This document shows, in pieces, positions 1-7,770 of a stretch of 64,000 nt of DNA (the first letter of the stretch is position 1; the number at the start of each line of letters is the position of its first letter). Location: NCBI GenBank assembly GCA_902493795.1, contig CABUQZ010000004.1:1-64000 (forward strand). The letters run 5' to 3'. The translations under genes were made by a program, and so were the position numbers. Source of the DNA: an uncultured Clostridium sp. (GTDB lineage Bacteria; Bacillota_I; Bacilli_A; RF39; UBA660). Under the pieces are notes generated by a model. That model did no database searches and was not told where the DNA came from. It was given only the letters and a program-made list of their open reading frames with translations.

Positions 1-131
1 ATGATTTTATGGTCAATTTAATTATAGACGATTTACTTGAACTTTTTATATGTAAAATTTTAAATACACATATGTAAACATCGCTTAAAAATAATTCCAG
101 TTTCATTTTAAAATGAAAGAGATAATAAATT

Positions 132-157
132 ATGCAAGAATTTCTTGCATTTTTTTT
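132..157 (+). terminator. Intrinsic terminator upstream of rplS
   Basis: A 7-bp stem ATGCAAG / CTTGCAT with loop AATTT is followed by seven T residues. It would end transcription entering from the left. Its 3' arm also provides the -35 box of the next promoter. Confidence 0.8.
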
Positions 158-173
158 ATGGTTATGGTACAAT
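145..173 (+). promoter_or_regulatory. Sigma-A promoter of rplS
   Basis: The -35 TTGCAT (145-150) and -10 TACAAT (168-173) are 17 bp apart, and TGG directly before the -10 makes it an extended -10. The -35 lies inside the 3' arm of the upstream terminator and the terminator T-run lies in the spacer. Transcription should begin near 180. Confidence 0.75.
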
Positions 174-179
174 CTTATC

Positions 180-256
180 GTTGTGTAATCCGCTGACATG
201 CTGATATAGATTATTTTGTTATGATTACCGTGAAAAACAAGAAAGGAATGATATTC
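180..256 (+). promoter_or_regulatory. Probable ribosomal protein L19 leader
   Basis: The roughly 75-nt 5' untranslated region of rplS contains a GCTGACATGCTGATATAG block and ends in GAAAGGAATGATATTC just before the GTG start. Bacillota rplS genes commonly carry a short autoregulatory L19 leader, and position and general pattern fit. No covariance search was possible, so the assignment rests on recall of the motif. Confidence 0.45.
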
Positions 257-601
257 GTGAACGTAATTGATAAAATTACAGCAAAACAAATTAATCCTAA
301 TATTCCTGAGTTTAGAGTAGGTGACACAGTTAAAGTTAACGTAAAGATCATCGAAGGAAACAAAGAAAGAATTCAGGCATATGAAGGAATTGTAACATCT
401 CGTAAAGGTGGAGGAGTTAGTGAAACTTTCACAGTAAGAAAAGATTCTTATGGTGTTGGTGTTGAAAGAACTTTCCCAATTAATACACCAAAGATTGCAT
501 CTATTGAAGTATTAAGACATGGAAAAGTAAGAAGAGCTAAATTAACATTCTTAAAACATGTTGTAGGTCAATACAGAATAAAAGAAAGAGGACAAAAATA
601 G
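257..601 (+). CDS. rplS: 50S ribosomal protein L19
   Basis: Encodes 114 residues of ribosomal protein L19, which sits at the 30S-50S interface. The family pattern is clear: a GDTVKVNVKI stretch, RIQAYEGIV, GVGVERTFP and RHGKVRRAKL. I chose GTG at 257, because AAGAAAGGA lies the right distance upstream and the product then has the usual L19 length and N-terminus. The ATG at 221 would add twelve residues not typical of the family. In Bacillota rplS usually follows trmD; here a terminator and its own promoter separate it from whatever lies upstream. A hairpin terminator overlaps its stop codon. Confidence 0.96.
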   Translation: MNVIDKITAKQINPNIPEFRVGDTVKVNVKIIEGNKERIQAYEGIVTSRKGGGVSETFTVRKDSYGVGVERTFPINTPKIASIEVLRHGKVRRAKLTFLKHVVGQYRIKERGQK

Positions 602-611
602 TCCTTTTTTT
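587..611 (+). terminator. rplS terminator
   Basis: AGGAC / GTCCT stem, extended by A-T and G-T pairs, loop AAAAATA, followed by a T-run. The TAG stop of rplS is inside the hairpin. Confidence 0.75.
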
Positions 612-684
612 AGTATTTTTTAAAAAAATATTATAAAATAACAAAATATGCGTTATTATATTATTATAAGGAAACAAAAATATT

Positions 685-1245
685 ATGGATGAAAAAATAA
701 TTAAAGAAGAAAATATTGAAGAAATAAAAAAAGAAAGTAAAAAAGAAAAATATATAGACTATATAAAGTCTTTTGCTACTCTTATAGTAACAATAATAGC
801 AGTAGTCTTAGTTAAACAATTTATAGTAACACCTGTTGAAGTTAATGGAAGTTCGATGTATCCAACACTTGAAGATGGAGATATAATGATGTTAAATAGA
901 GTTGGATTTAAATTATCAAGTCTTGATAGATTTGATATAGTAGTAATTGATAATGGAGATTCTTTACTAATCAAAAGAATTATTGGATTACCAAATGAAA
1001 AAATAAAGGTAGAAAATAATGTTTTATATATCAATGGAGAAAGAGTAGAAGAACCATTTCTAGATGATGATGTTCTAACAAGAAACTTCGAATACATAAC
1101 TAGTGATGATTGTTATTTTGTAATGGGTGATAATAGAGAAGTATCTCTTGATAGTAGAATGCTTGGTTGTTTTAACATAAAAGATATAAAAGGAACTGCA
1201 AGTTTCACTATTTATCCATTTAATAGACTAGGTAACAAAGATTAA
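685..1245 (+). CDS. lepB: Type I signal peptidase
   Basis: A 186-residue membrane serine protease that removes signal peptides from Sec-exported proteins. A charged cytoplasmic tail (1-28) is followed by one membrane span (about 29-48) and an outward catalytic domain. The nucleophile Ser57 is in GSSMYPT, the general base Lys97 in LLIKRIIGLP, and the conserved GDNREVSLDSR box follows. This is the bacterial Ser/Lys type, unlike the SipW-type peptidase at 14429. It is monocistronic, with a terminator directly behind it. Confidence 0.96.
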   Translation: MDEKIIKEENIEEIKKESKKEKYIDYIKSFATLIVTIIAVVLVKQFIVTPVEVNGSSMYPTLEDGDIMMLNRVGFKLSSLDRFDIVVIDNGDSLLIKRIIGLPNEKIKVENNVLYINGERVEEPFLDDDVLTRNFEYITSDDCYFVMGDNREVSLDSRMLGCFNIKDIKGTASFTIYPFNRLGNKD

Positions 1246-1254
1246 GTAATAATA

Positions 1255-1283
1255 AAGTTACACAAAATATTGTGTAGCTTTTT
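1255..1283 (+). terminator. lepB terminator
   Basis: An 11-bp stem AAGTTACACAA / TTGTGTAGCTT (one G-T pair) with loop AATA is followed by T residues. Confidence 0.85.
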
Positions 1284-1368
1284 CTTTGCAATAAATCTAA
1301 AATTTATATTAAAGTCTTGATAAAGTAAGCAAATGTTTTGTAAAATATATATAAGGATAGGTGATAAG

Positions 1369-2211
1369 ATGTATAAAGTAATTTATAACAAGAAAATAAA
1401 CAACAATTCATACGAGATGCTTGTTGAAGCACCATTAGTAGTAAAAAATGCCTTACCAGGACAATTTGTAATTGTAATGGCACATGAAGATGGAGAAAGA
1501 ATTCCTTTAACTATTTATGATTATGATAAAGAAAAAGGACTACTATACTTAATATATCAAGTAGTAGGCGCATCAACTGAAGAATTAAGCATAGTAACTG
1601 ATTATGTATTTAGTGTAGCAGGACCTTTAGGAAATCCAAATGAAATATGTAAAGATGTAGAAAACTTTAAAGATAAAAGAATCGTCTATGTTGCAGGTGG
1701 TGTTGGTATAGCACCAGTATACCCTCAAGTAAAATATCTTAATGAACATGGATACAAAGTAGATGTAATTTATGGAGCAAGAAGCGAAGACTTATTGATT
1801 ATTAGAGATAAAATAGAACAAGTAGCTAATAAAGTTTACTATGCTACTGATGATGGCTCTGTCGGAACTAAAGGATTTGTAACAACAGTCCTTGAAGAAC
1901 ACATAAGTGATTATGATATCTGCGTATCAATAGGACCTGTTATTATGATGAAAAATGTTTGTGACGTTACAAGAAAATACAATGTTAAAACAATTGTAAG
2001 TATGAACCCTATAATGGTAGATGGAAGTGGAATGTGTGGAGCATGTCGTTGTGAAGTCGAAGGAAAACCTAAATTTGCTTGTATCCATGGACCTGAGTTT
2101 GATGGTCATAAAATTAATTTTGATATAGCACTAAAAAGAATGAATGTATATAAAGAAGAAGAAAAAGTTAAATGGCAAGAAATGAAAGAAAGACTATCTA
2201 AGGAGGGATAA
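1369..2211 (+). CDS. nfnA: NfnA-type FAD/NAD-binding [2Fe-2S] subunit (DHODH electron-transfer family)
   Basis: 280 residues of the ferredoxin-NADP reductase/dihydroorotate dehydrogenase electron-transfer family. The N-terminal FAD domain carries ERIPLTIYDY, the NAD domain VAGGVGIAPVYP, and the C-terminal [2Fe-2S] motif has cysteines in GMCGACRCEVEGKPKFAC. The next gene, 2 bp away, is the GltD/NfnB-like partner, the arrangement of NADH-dependent reduced ferredoxin:NADP+ oxidoreductase. That complex couples NADH, ferredoxin and NADPH by flavin-based electron bifurcation. I chose ATG at 1369, preceded by AAGGATAGGTG; an ATG at 1333 would add twelve residues without a good ribosome site. Absence of pyrD nearby argues against a pyrimidine role. 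Confidence 0.85.
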   Translation: MYKVIYNKKINNNSYEMLVEAPLVVKNALPGQFVIVMAHEDGERIPLTIYDYDKEKGLLYLIYQVVGASTEELSIVTDYVFSVAGPLGNPNEICKDVENFKDKRIVYVAGGVGIAPVYPQVKYLNEHGYKVDVIYGARSEDLLIIRDKIEQVANKVYYATDDGSVGTKGFVTTVLEEHISDYDICVSIGPVIMMKNVCDVTRKYNVKTIVSMNPIMVDGSGMCGACRCEVEGKPKFACIHGPEFDGHKINFDIALKRMNVYKEEEKVKWQEMKERLSKEG

Positions 2212-2213
2212 CA

Positions 2214-3578
2214 ATGAATGATGAAAAAGTAAAAGGAAGAGTTCAAGACCCGCAAGAAAGAACAACTAATTTTAAAGAGGTTGAATTAGGTTATAACGAT
2301 GAAGAAGCCTTAAAAGAAGCAAATAGATGCCTTCATTGCGCTAATCCTCGTTGTGTTAAAGGTTGCCCTGTAAATATTAGAATACCTGAGTTTATAGCAA
2401 AAATAAAAGAGCATGATATAAAAGCTGCTTACGAAATAATAAGTGAGTCATCAAGTCTTCCTGCAGTATGTGGAAGAGTTTGCCCACAGGAAAAGCAATG
2501 TGAAAAAATGTGTATCAAAGGCTTTAAAGGAGATGCCATTTCAATTGGGTCTTTAGAGCGTTATGTTGCAGATGTTGCTATGCAAAATAACTATTCAAGT
2601 ACATCAACAAAAGAAAAGAATGGTAAAAAAGTAGCAATTGTTGGAGCAGGACCTAGTGGACTAACTTGTGCAGGTGACTTAGCTAAAAACGGATATGATG
2701 TAACGATTTATGAAGTTTTACATAAAGCAGGAGGAGTGTTAACTTATGGAATACCAGAGTTTCGTCTTCCAAAATCAATAGTAGAGCATGAAGTAGAGTC
2801 TCTTGAAAAACTAGGTGTAAAAATATACACAGATGTTCCAGTAGGAAACGCAATAACTATTCCTGAACTTCAAAAAGAATATGATGCTGTATTTGTAGGA
2901 AGTGGAGCAGGTCTTCCAAAATTTATGGGAATAGATGGAGAAGATGCTAATGGAGTGTTCTCAGCTAATGAAATATTAACAAGAATTAATCTAATGGGAG
3001 CTTATAAGAAAGATTGCAAAACACCAATTAAGAAAGCGAAGAAAGCCTATATTATCGGTGGTGGAAACGTTGCAATGGATGCTGTTAGATCACTTAAACG
3101 TTTAGGAATTGAAACACACTTGATGTATAGAAGAAGCGAAGAAGAATTACCAGCAAGGAAAATGGAAGTTGGACACGCTAAAGAAGAAGGAATAATTTTT
3201 GATTTACTTACTAACCCAACAAGAATTTTAACTGATGAAAATAATAATGTAACTGGTATGGAAGTAGTAAATATGGTTTTAGGTGAGCCAGGTCCTGACG
3301 GAAGAAGAAGTGTAACTCCTGATGAAACTTCTAAACATATAGTAGATTGTGACATGGTTGTAATGGCTCTTGGAACTAGTCCAAATCATGAAGCCTTAAA
3401 AGGAAGTAACATGATTTTAACAGATAGAGGCTTAATCGAATTAAAAATAGAAAGCACAGAAACATCACTTGATAAAGTATACGCTGGAGGTGACGCAGTA
3501 ACAGGAGCTGCAACAGTAATACTTGCTATGGAAGCTGGTAAAAAAGCTGCCAAAGAAATAATGGAAACTCTTAGCTAG
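2214..3578 (+). CDS. nfnB: NfnB / glutamate synthase small-subunit-like flavoprotein
   Basis: 454 residues. Two N-terminal cysteine groups for [4Fe-4S] clusters (CLHCANPRCVKGCP and CGRVCPQEKQCEKMC) are followed by an FAD Rossmann motif VGAGPSGLTCAG, a YGIPEFRLPK segment, an NADPH motif IIGGGNVAMDA and the closing YAGGDAVTGAATVILAM box. Automated pipelines often call such proteins GltA or GltD, but pairing with nfnA and absence of a large glutamate synthase subunit favour the Nfn bifurcating complex. Ribosome site AAGGAGGGATAACA is strong. Both genes are surely co-transcribed. Confidence 0.85.
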   Translation: MNDEKVKGRVQDPQERTTNFKEVELGYNDEEALKEANRCLHCANPRCVKGCPVNIRIPEFIAKIKEHDIKAAYEIISESSSLPAVCGRVCPQEKQCEKMCIKGFKGDAISIGSLERYVADVAMQNNYSSTSTKEKNGKKVAIVGAGPSGLTCAGDLAKNGYDVTIYEVLHKAGGVLTYGIPEFRLPKSIVEHEVESLEKLGVKIYTDVPVGNAITIPELQKEYDAVFVGSGAGLPKFMGIDGEDANGVFSANEILTRINLMGAYKKDCKTPIKKAKKAYIIGGGNVAMDAVRSLKRLGIETHLMYRRSEEELPARKMEVGHAKEEGIIFDLLTNPTRILTDENNNVTGMEVVNMVLGEPGPDGRRSVTPDETSKHIVDCDMVVMALGTSPNHEALKGSNMILTDRGLIELKIESTETSLDKVYAGGDAVTGAATVILAMEAGKKAAKEIMETLS

Positions 3579-3628
3579 TTTCTTTTTTCTTGAGTCTATG
3601 CTATAATTGTAAATTGTGGTGATATAAG

Positions 3629-4252
3629 ATGATAAAAATACTATTTGCAACAGGAAATGAATCTAAAGGAAAAAGATTTTCTCTTGGACTAAAAAAACAT
3701 AATATTGAAGTTTTAACATTAAAAGATATTGAAGAAACAGTTGATATTGATGAAAATGGAAATAGTGCAAAAGAAAACGCAATTATTAAAGCTAAAGCGT
3801 ATTACGAAATTACTAAGATGCCAACAATGGCAATGGATGATACATTATATTTAGATAATGTACCAGAAGATAAACAACCAGGATTATTTGTAAGACGTGT
3901 TAATGGAAAAAGACTAAATGATGAAGAAATGTTAAGTCACTATATTGATTTAGTTAAAAAGTATGGAAAAGATGGAAAGATAACTGCTAGATGGAAATAT
4001 GGTTTAGCAGTAATAATTAATGGTAAAATAAATACTTATGAGTGGTCTAAAGAAGATTTTTATTTAACTGATAAGAAAAGTGATAAATTACATATTGGAT
4101 ATCCCTTAGATTCTATCTCAATAAATAAAACATTAAATAAATATTTTACAGATATCACTGAAGAAGACAAAGAACAAATTAAACAAAATGAAGATGATGT
4201 AGTAGATTTTATAGTAAAATGTGTTGAAGAAGGTGCAAAAAATGATAAATAA
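3629..4252 (+). CDS. RdgB/HAM1-like non-canonical purine NTP pyrophosphatase, divergent
   Basis: 207 residues that begin with FATGNESKGKRF and contain ENGNSAKENAIIKAKAY, the N-terminal signature of the HAM1/RdgB family, which hydrolyses ITP, XTP and dITP to monophosphates. The usual central motif (DDSGL...APGVYSARY in typical members) is altered to DDTLYLDN ... QPGLFVRRV, so this is a divergent branch. An extended -10 (TGCTATAAT, 3599-3607) precedes it. It overlaps the next gene by 11 bp, so the two are co-expressed. Family assignment is firm; exact substrate is not. Confidence 0.75.
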   Translation: MIKILFATGNESKGKRFSLGLKKHNIEVLTLKDIEETVDIDENGNSAKENAIIKAKAYYEITKMPTMAMDDTLYLDNVPEDKQPGLFVRRVNGKRLNDEEMLSHYIDLVKKYGKDGKITARWKYGLAVIINGKINTYEWSKEDFYLTDKKSDKLHIGYPLDSISINKTLNKYFTDITEEDKEQIKQNEDDVVDFIVKCVEEGAKNDK

Positions 4253-4652
4253 TATAGAAATAACTAAAGAGAATATGTTAAAATACTTTGATTCTTTTAA
4301 TGGATTTATTAAACATAATAATATTCATATCGAATCATTAGATGACGATAAGGCAGTATTATATGCAGATTTAAGTGATGATTCAATGAACCCTGGTGGT
4401 ATTGCTCATGGAGGTTTACTATTTGGACTAGCTGATTCTGCTATGGGCTCTCTTGCTTATCTAACAAAAAAAGTAGCAGTAACAATAGATTCTAATATTA
4501 ACTATTTAAAACCATGTACAGGAAAAACTGTAAAATGTGTGGCAACTCCTGTAAAAGTTGGTAAAACAATAGCAGTCTACAAAGCAGAAATATATAATGA
4601 AAAAGAAGAATTATCAGCAATCGTAACAGCAAACTATATGTTTGTAGGATAA
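4242..4652 (+). CDS. PaaI-type hotdog-fold thioesterase
   Basis: 136 residues of the hotdog acyl-CoA thioesterase superfamily. NPGGIAHGGLLFGLADSAMG is the helix that embraces the active site, and TIDSNINYLKP and VKVGKTIAVYKAEIYN follow as expected. The start at 4242 is chosen because GAAGAAGG lies seven bases upstream; an in-frame ATG at 4221 would enlarge the overlap with the preceding gene. Substrate cannot be told from sequence. A weak A/T-rich hairpin with a T-run follows at about 4660-4679. Confidence 0.8.
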   Translation: MINNIEITKENMLKYFDSFNGFIKHNNIHIESLDDDKAVLYADLSDDSMNPGGIAHGGLLFGLADSAMGSLAYLTKKVAVTIDSNINYLKPCTGKTVKCVATPVKVGKTIAVYKAEIYNEKEELSAIVTANYMFVG

Positions 4653-4761
4653 CAAACTAAAAAAAGATAATTCTTTTTTATATGCAAAAATAAAAAAAAT
4701 GTGGTATAAATATTTTATTAAAAATTAATTAAATATTTTAAAAAGATGCAGAAGGTGTCGT

Positions 4762-5973
4762 ATGAAGAAATTAAGACTAAAGAAAAGTGTCTGGATCACT
4801 GGAATAGTACTTGCAGTCATCATTATATTATTTTTATTATTTTTAATTTTTGGAGGAGTATTCTTAAAATTCAGTATAGAAAATAGTGATAAAGTTATTG
4901 ATATAGAATATAATTCTGATAACTTTGAGTACAACAAAGCTACATGTTCTTTTATGGGACAAGATATATCTAAAAACATAAAAAGAACAAATGATGTTGA
5001 TTTATCTAAGCTAGGAAAACAAGAAGTAAAATACACATGTTCAAAATGGAACTTTGAAAAAGAAAAAAAAGTTACTTATAACGTTATTGATAATTTGGCT
5101 CCAGTTGTAACTTTAAATGGAGATGAAGAAATAAGTGTTTATCAAAATGCAGAGTATCAAGAACAAGGTTGCATTGTAGTAGATAACTATGATGGAGATA
5201 TATCCGATAAAGTTACAATTGAAGGTAGTGTTGATACAACAAAAATTGGTACCTATGAATTAAATTACGTAGTTAAAGATTCATCAGGAAACGAATCTCA
5301 AAAGAAAAGAAAAGTAACTGTTAAAGAAAATATTTTAATAAAAAATTGTGGAGTGCCAGGTACTATTTATTTAACATTTGATGATGGACCAAATAACGTA
5401 TACACTCCAGTAATATTAGATGTTTTGAAAAAATATAATGTTAAAGCAACATTCTTTATAACAGGTAATGGTAGTGATTCCTTAGTAAAAAGAGAATTTG
5501 ATGAAGGACATGCTATAGGAATTCATACCCAAACTCACGATTACAAAACTGTATATTCATCAAAAGAAGCTTACTGGAACGATATGAATAAAGTACAAGC
5601 AAGAATAAAAAGAGTAACAGGAAAAGAAACTAACTTAATAAGATTCCCTGGAGGTGCATCAAACACAGTGTCAAGAAAATACAACAAAGGAATAATGGGA
5701 GTACTTACAAAAGATGTAATTCAAAAAGGATATCAGTATTTTGACTGGAATGTATCAAGTGGAGACGCAGGAGGAACAACAGATCCTAAAGTAGAATATA
5801 AAAATGTTGTAAATTACTTATCTAAAAAAAGAGGTAATGTAGTATTAATGCATGACATAAAAAAACATACATCACTTGCAATTGAAGACATAATAAAATA
5901 TGGAATAGAAAATGGCTATAAATTTGATGTATTAAATAAAAATATTGAGTGTCATCAAAGAGTAAATAATTAA
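4762..5973 (+). CDS. Membrane-anchored polysaccharide deacetylase with Ig-like domain
   Basis: 403 residues. A signal-anchor span (about 12-35) is followed by an extracellular DUF5011-type Ig-like domain (about 110-190, with YDGDISDKVTIEG and GTYELNYVVKDSSGN), then a NodB catalytic domain (about 200-390). Active-site motifs are visible: TFDDGP, the metal motif HTQTH, RFPGG, WNVSSGDA and LMHD. Such enzymes remove acetyl groups from peptidoglycan or other surface polymers and protect against lysozyme. The neighbours are ABC exporter genes in the same direction, separated by about 50 bp. Confidence 0.92.
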   Translation: MKKLRLKKSVWITGIVLAVIIILFLLFLIFGGVFLKFSIENSDKVIDIEYNSDNFEYNKATCSFMGQDISKNIKRTNDVDLSKLGKQEVKYTCSKWNFEKEKKVTYNVIDNLAPVVTLNGDEEISVYQNAEYQEQGCIVVDNYDGDISDKVTIEGSVDTTKIGTYELNYVVKDSSGNESQKKRKVTVKENILIKNCGVPGTIYLTFDDGPNNVYTPVILDVLKKYNVKATFFITGNGSDSLVKREFDEGHAIGIHTQTHDYKTVYSSKEAYWNDMNKVQARIKRVTGKETNLIRFPGGASNTVSRKYNKGIMGVLTKDVIQKGYQYFDWNVSSGDAGGTTDPKVEYKNVVNYLSKKRGNVVLMHDIKKHTSLAIEDIIKYGIENGYKFDVLNKNIECHQRVNN

Positions 5974-6027
5974 TAATATTTATCTCTTTTCTTTTGAGTA
6001 AAAAAACACGATAATAGAGGTGAAAAC

Positions 6028-7770
6028 ATGATAAAAAAATTAATAAAATCATTAAGAGAATATAAAAAGCCAACTATATTAACGCCATTATTTGTAGTGG
6101 TTGAAGTAGTTCTTGAAGTTTTAATACCATTTTTAATGAGTATTTTAATTGATGAAGGTATAAAAACTAAAGATATGAATATTGTGTACATAATAGGAAT
6201 ATCTCTAATAATATGTGCAGTAGTATCCCTAATTTTTGGAATGCTTGCAGGAATAAGTGTATCTAAAGCGTCCACTGGATTTGCCAAAAATTTAAGGCAT
6301 GATCTATATGAAAAAATACAGAAATTCTCGTTTTATAATATCGATAGATTTAGAACAAGTAGTCTTATAACTCGTTTGACAACTGATGTTAATAACATCC
6401 AGTTTGCTTTTCAAATGATTATAAGAACAGCAGTAAGAGCGCCACTTATGTTAATAATATCAATTGCCTTTTCTATATCAATAAGCGCAAAACTTGCTTT
6501 AATTTACTTAATTGTTGCACCACTTTTAGGTTTTGCTTTAATTTTTATTGCAAAGAAAGCTCATCCGATAATGAAAGATGTATTTGAAACTTATGATAAA
6601 TTAAATAACGTTGTAGAAGAAAATGTAAATGCAATAAGAGTTGTAAAATCTTTCACTTTGGAATATGAAGAAGAAAATAAATTTAAAAAAGTTTCCAATA
6701 AGATATATAAAGGATTTGTTAAAGCAGAAAAACTACTAGCATTTAATAGCCCTTTAATGCAGTTTTCAATGTATACTTGTATATTATTAATATCATGGTT
6801 TGGAGCACACATTATCGTTGGAACAGGAGCAACTGAACTATCTACTGGATCTTTAATGACATTATTTACTTATACAACTCAAATTCTAGGTAGTTTAATG
6901 ATGCTTTCTATGATTTTTGTAATAATTACTATTTCTCGTGCATCAGCAGAAAGAATTGTTGAAGTACTTGATGAAGTACCAGATATAGTTAATCCAAAAG
7001 ATCCTATAACTAAAGTACCGAATGGAAGTATATCTTTTAAGAATGTTTCATTTAGTTATGTTAAAGACACTAAAAAAGAAGTGTTAAAAGATATAGATTT
7101 AGAAATCAAATCAGGTGAATTTATAGGAATATTAGGAGGAACAGGTGGTGGTAAATCATCTCTTGTTAACTTAATTCCACGATTATATGATGTAACTGAA
7201 GGGGATCTTCTAGTAGGAGGAAATAACGTAAAAGACTATGATCTTAAAGTCTTACGTGATGAAGTATCTTGCGTTTTACAAAAGAATGTTTTGTTTAGTG
7301 GAACAATAATTGAAAACATTATGTGGGGAGACTCAAATGCTTCTTTTGAAGATATAGTAAACGCATGTAAAATAGCAGAAGCAGATACCTTCATTAATGA
7401 GTTACCAGATAGATGCAACACCTATATTGAAGAAGGTGGAACAAATCTATCAGGTGGTCAAAAACAAAGACTATGTATAGCAAGAGCACTTCTTAAAAAA
7501 CCAAAGATTTTAATTCTTGATGACTCAACAAGTGCAGTAGACACTAAAACTGATAAAAAAATTCAAAAAGCTTTTAGAGAAGAATTATCTAATATGACTA
7601 AAATTGTAATTTCTCAAAGAATAACAAGTATTGAAGATGCTGACAAAATAATTGTTTTAGATAATGGAAGAGTAAGTGGCTTTGGAACACATCAAGAACT
7701 TTTAAAATCCAATAAGATTTATAAAGAAATTTATAACTCTCAAATGAAGGGAAGTGATTCTCATGAATAA
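6028..7770 (+). CDS. Heterodimeric ABC exporter, subunit with degenerate ATP site
   Basis: 580 residues: a six-span exporter membrane domain (about 1-310) fused to an ABC ATPase. Walker A is GGTGGGKSS and the signature is LSGGQKQR. The residue after Walker B Asp is Asp rather than Glu (LILDDSTSAVD) and the switch His is Gln (VISQRITS). This matches the non-hydrolysing subunit of heterodimeric exporters such as TM287/288, BmrCD and LmrCD. The next gene overlaps by 8 bp and supplies the intact catalytic residues. Substrate is unknown; relatives export drugs, peptides or lipids. Confidence 0.93.
   Translation: MIKKLIKSLREYKKPTILTPLFVVVEVVLEVLIPFLMSILIDEGIKTKDMNIVYIIGISLIICAVVSLIFGMLAGISVSKASTGFAKNLRHDLYEKIQKFSFYNIDRFRTSSLITRLTTDVNNIQFAFQMIIRTAVRAPLMLIISIAFSISISAKLALIYLIVAPLLGFALIFIAKKAHPIMKDVFETYDKLNNVVEENVNAIRVVKSFTLEYEEENKFKKVSNKIYKGFVKAEKLLAFNSPLMQFSMYTCILLISWFGAHIIVGTGATELSTGSLMTLFTYTTQILGSLMMLSMIFVIITISRASAERIVEVLDEVPDIVNPKDPITKVPNGSISFKNVSFSYVKDTKKEVLKDIDLEIKSGEFIGILGGTGGGKSSLVNLIPRLYDVTEGDLLVGGNNVKDYDLKVLRDEVSCVLQKNVLFSGTIIENIMWGDSNASFEDIVNACKIAEADTFINELPDRCNTYIEEGGTNLSGGQKQRLCIARALLKKPKILILDDSTSAVDTKTDKKIQKAFREELSNMTKIVISQRITSIEDADKIIVLDNGRVSGFGTHQELLKSNKIYKEIYNSQMKGSDSHE

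Noticed and set aside
1..77. Open frame from the window edge (positions 3-77) that could be the 3' end of an upstream gene, and a short frame ending at 21.
   Set aside because: The residues match no family I recognise and the stretch is too short to distinguish from chance. trmD is usual upstream of rplS but nothing here proves it.
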